The notes beneath the pieces are model-generated. The model did no database searches and had not been told where the DNA came from. It saw only the letters and a program-made list of their open reading frames with translations. A stretch of DNA of 64,000 bases from JAAXQD01 sp963790095 (GTDB lineage: Bacteria > Desulfobacterota > Desulfobacteria > Desulfobacterales > UBA11574), in contig CAWBNO010000012.1 of assembly GCA_963790095.1 (NCBI GenBank), positions 190,375-254,374 on the forward strand, read 5' to 3'. A program made the position numbers and the translations under genes. The stretch's first letter is position 1. The number at the start of each line of letters is the position of its first letter. Shown here piece by piece: positions 63,421-64,000 of the stretch.

Positions 63421-64000
63421 TGGCTATCCTTTCGAAACCAATATCAAAAGTAGACAAGCAGACGTCCTGGACAACTTTATTGAGTTTGTTAATACTGATA
63501 TCCAGCCGATGGATAAAGCTGATTTCGTTAGAATCTTAATAAAATACACAGAGTTTCTGGTACAATACGATGCCAACTATCCCTATCTTATCTCCGTGAT
63601 AAATATAAAAGATACACCGATGGAATTATGGAGGATGACTCCGAGTGAAGTCCTGAATCAAAGGAAAGGTATTTTTATCCAACTGCAAGCCATATCCGTT
63701 CGAGGCTCCAGACAATCATCAAGGCTGTGGAATCAGGGGTTGCAGGGCAGGCGGTTACGCTAATAGAAATGAAAGGAAGTCGCCGGGTTCTTATTGATCC
63801 CAATTACGATAAGTTCTTATTTGGGTTTTGGCCTGATACGGTTAGATCTGACGGTCACCTGGATATAGAAGAGGAAAAGGATTTAGCCGATCTTATATTT
63901 TTGGATTACATTCAAACCAATGAATTTATGCCGAGTCGGTTTGGGAAGTGTGGTTGGGAAAAATGTGAAGGGTTTTATTACCAGCGCACTGCAAAGGAAA
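63421..64000 (+). pseudogene. Zinc-finger-like protein, unknown, frameshifted and cut by the window end
   Basis: From ATG 63421 (GGGAG site) the pieces read MAILSKPISKVDKQ, DVLDNFIEFVNTDIQPMDKA (with a base inserted near 63464), LIKYTEFLVQYDANYPYLIS, and after a missing base near 63666 YFYPTASHIRSRLQTIIKAV to KCGWEKCEGFYYQRTAKE at the edge. The C-x4-C pair followed by YYQRTAKE resembles the first half of CGNR-type zinc fingers. It diverges from the methyltransferase genes under a consensus promoter. The call is tentative because the C-terminus is missing. Confidence 0.5.

Overview
The window reads as chromosome of a free-living, anaerobic deltaproteobacterium, most likely a complete-oxidising Desulfobacterales-type sulfate reducer. 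No ribosomal RNA or named marker fixes this, so the placement is inference. It rests on an LL-diaminopimelate aminotransferase (dapL), a four-gene 2-oxoacid:ferredoxin oxidoreductase (korDABC) near isocitrate dehydrogenase, a selenocysteine elongation factor (selB), a ferritin-like protein of rubrerythrin type, and many DUF families common in that group.

Layout. 0.1-0.4 kb: tRNA-Gly and tRNA-Cys with a terminator. 1-4 kb: dapL overlapping an HtrA-like lipoprotein protease with TPR repeats, and a small secreted protein ending in KDWFQ. 4.6-10.4 kb: a tripartite RND efflux operon whose inner-membrane pump gene is broken by three frameshifts. 10.5-16.3 kb: a coiled-coil secreted protein, a frameshifted metallo-beta-lactamase-fold hydrolase, a FrnE/DsbA-like gene with an in-frame UGA where the first Cys of CPWC belongs (probable selenoprotein), a membrane-anchored LuxR-type protein, a ferritin-like gene and an IHF remnant. 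16.3-25.3 kb: an unusual cluster (AMIN-domain membrane protein, cNMP-PilZ protein, two MinD/FlhG-like ATPases, ExeA-like ATPase, broken tyrosine kinase, PilZ protein) preceded by two oppositely directed sigma-54-like promoter motifs, a small-RNA candidate and a 25-residue membrane peptide. 25.6-34 kb: accessory stretch with tRNA-Arg, a HigBA-type toxin-antitoxin pair, a lipoprotein, a lemA/zinc-protease/DUF3754 operon, a thioredoxin-haem c-FMN-bind-like fusion, a duplicated tRNA half and several palindromic repeats. 34-57 kb: mostly core genes (ihfA, isoaspartyl peptidase, fabH, nagZ-prmA-mltG operon, radical SAM, icd, larA-like, korDABC, hemW-like, CBS-DUF2333, selB). 57.4-64 kb: tRNA-His followed by an integrated element with integrase, excisionase-like protein, Api92-like protein and two methyltransferase genes, and a divergent zinc-finger-like gene at the window edge.

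How the genes work together. icd and korDABC give a TCA-cycle segment from isocitrate to succinyl-CoA with ferredoxin as electron acceptor. SelB fits the probable selenoprotein. The 16-25 kb cluster combines cyclic-nucleotide and c-di-GMP sensing domains with two polar-positioning-type ATPases and cell-wall-binding proteins, suggesting control of an envelope or polysaccharide apparatus. In the tRNA-His element, four minus-strand genes are preceded by a hairpin whose loop resembles the anti-Shine-Dalgarno sequence; for three of them the loop is complementary to the ribosome-binding site of that gene. This is the strongest candidate here for an undescribed regulatory RNA family.

Caution: single-base frameshifts, mostly in short homopolymers, cluster at 6-13 kb and 57-64 kb. 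They may be sequencing errors or real decay. Dispersed palindromic repeats of at least four families fill many intergenic gaps.
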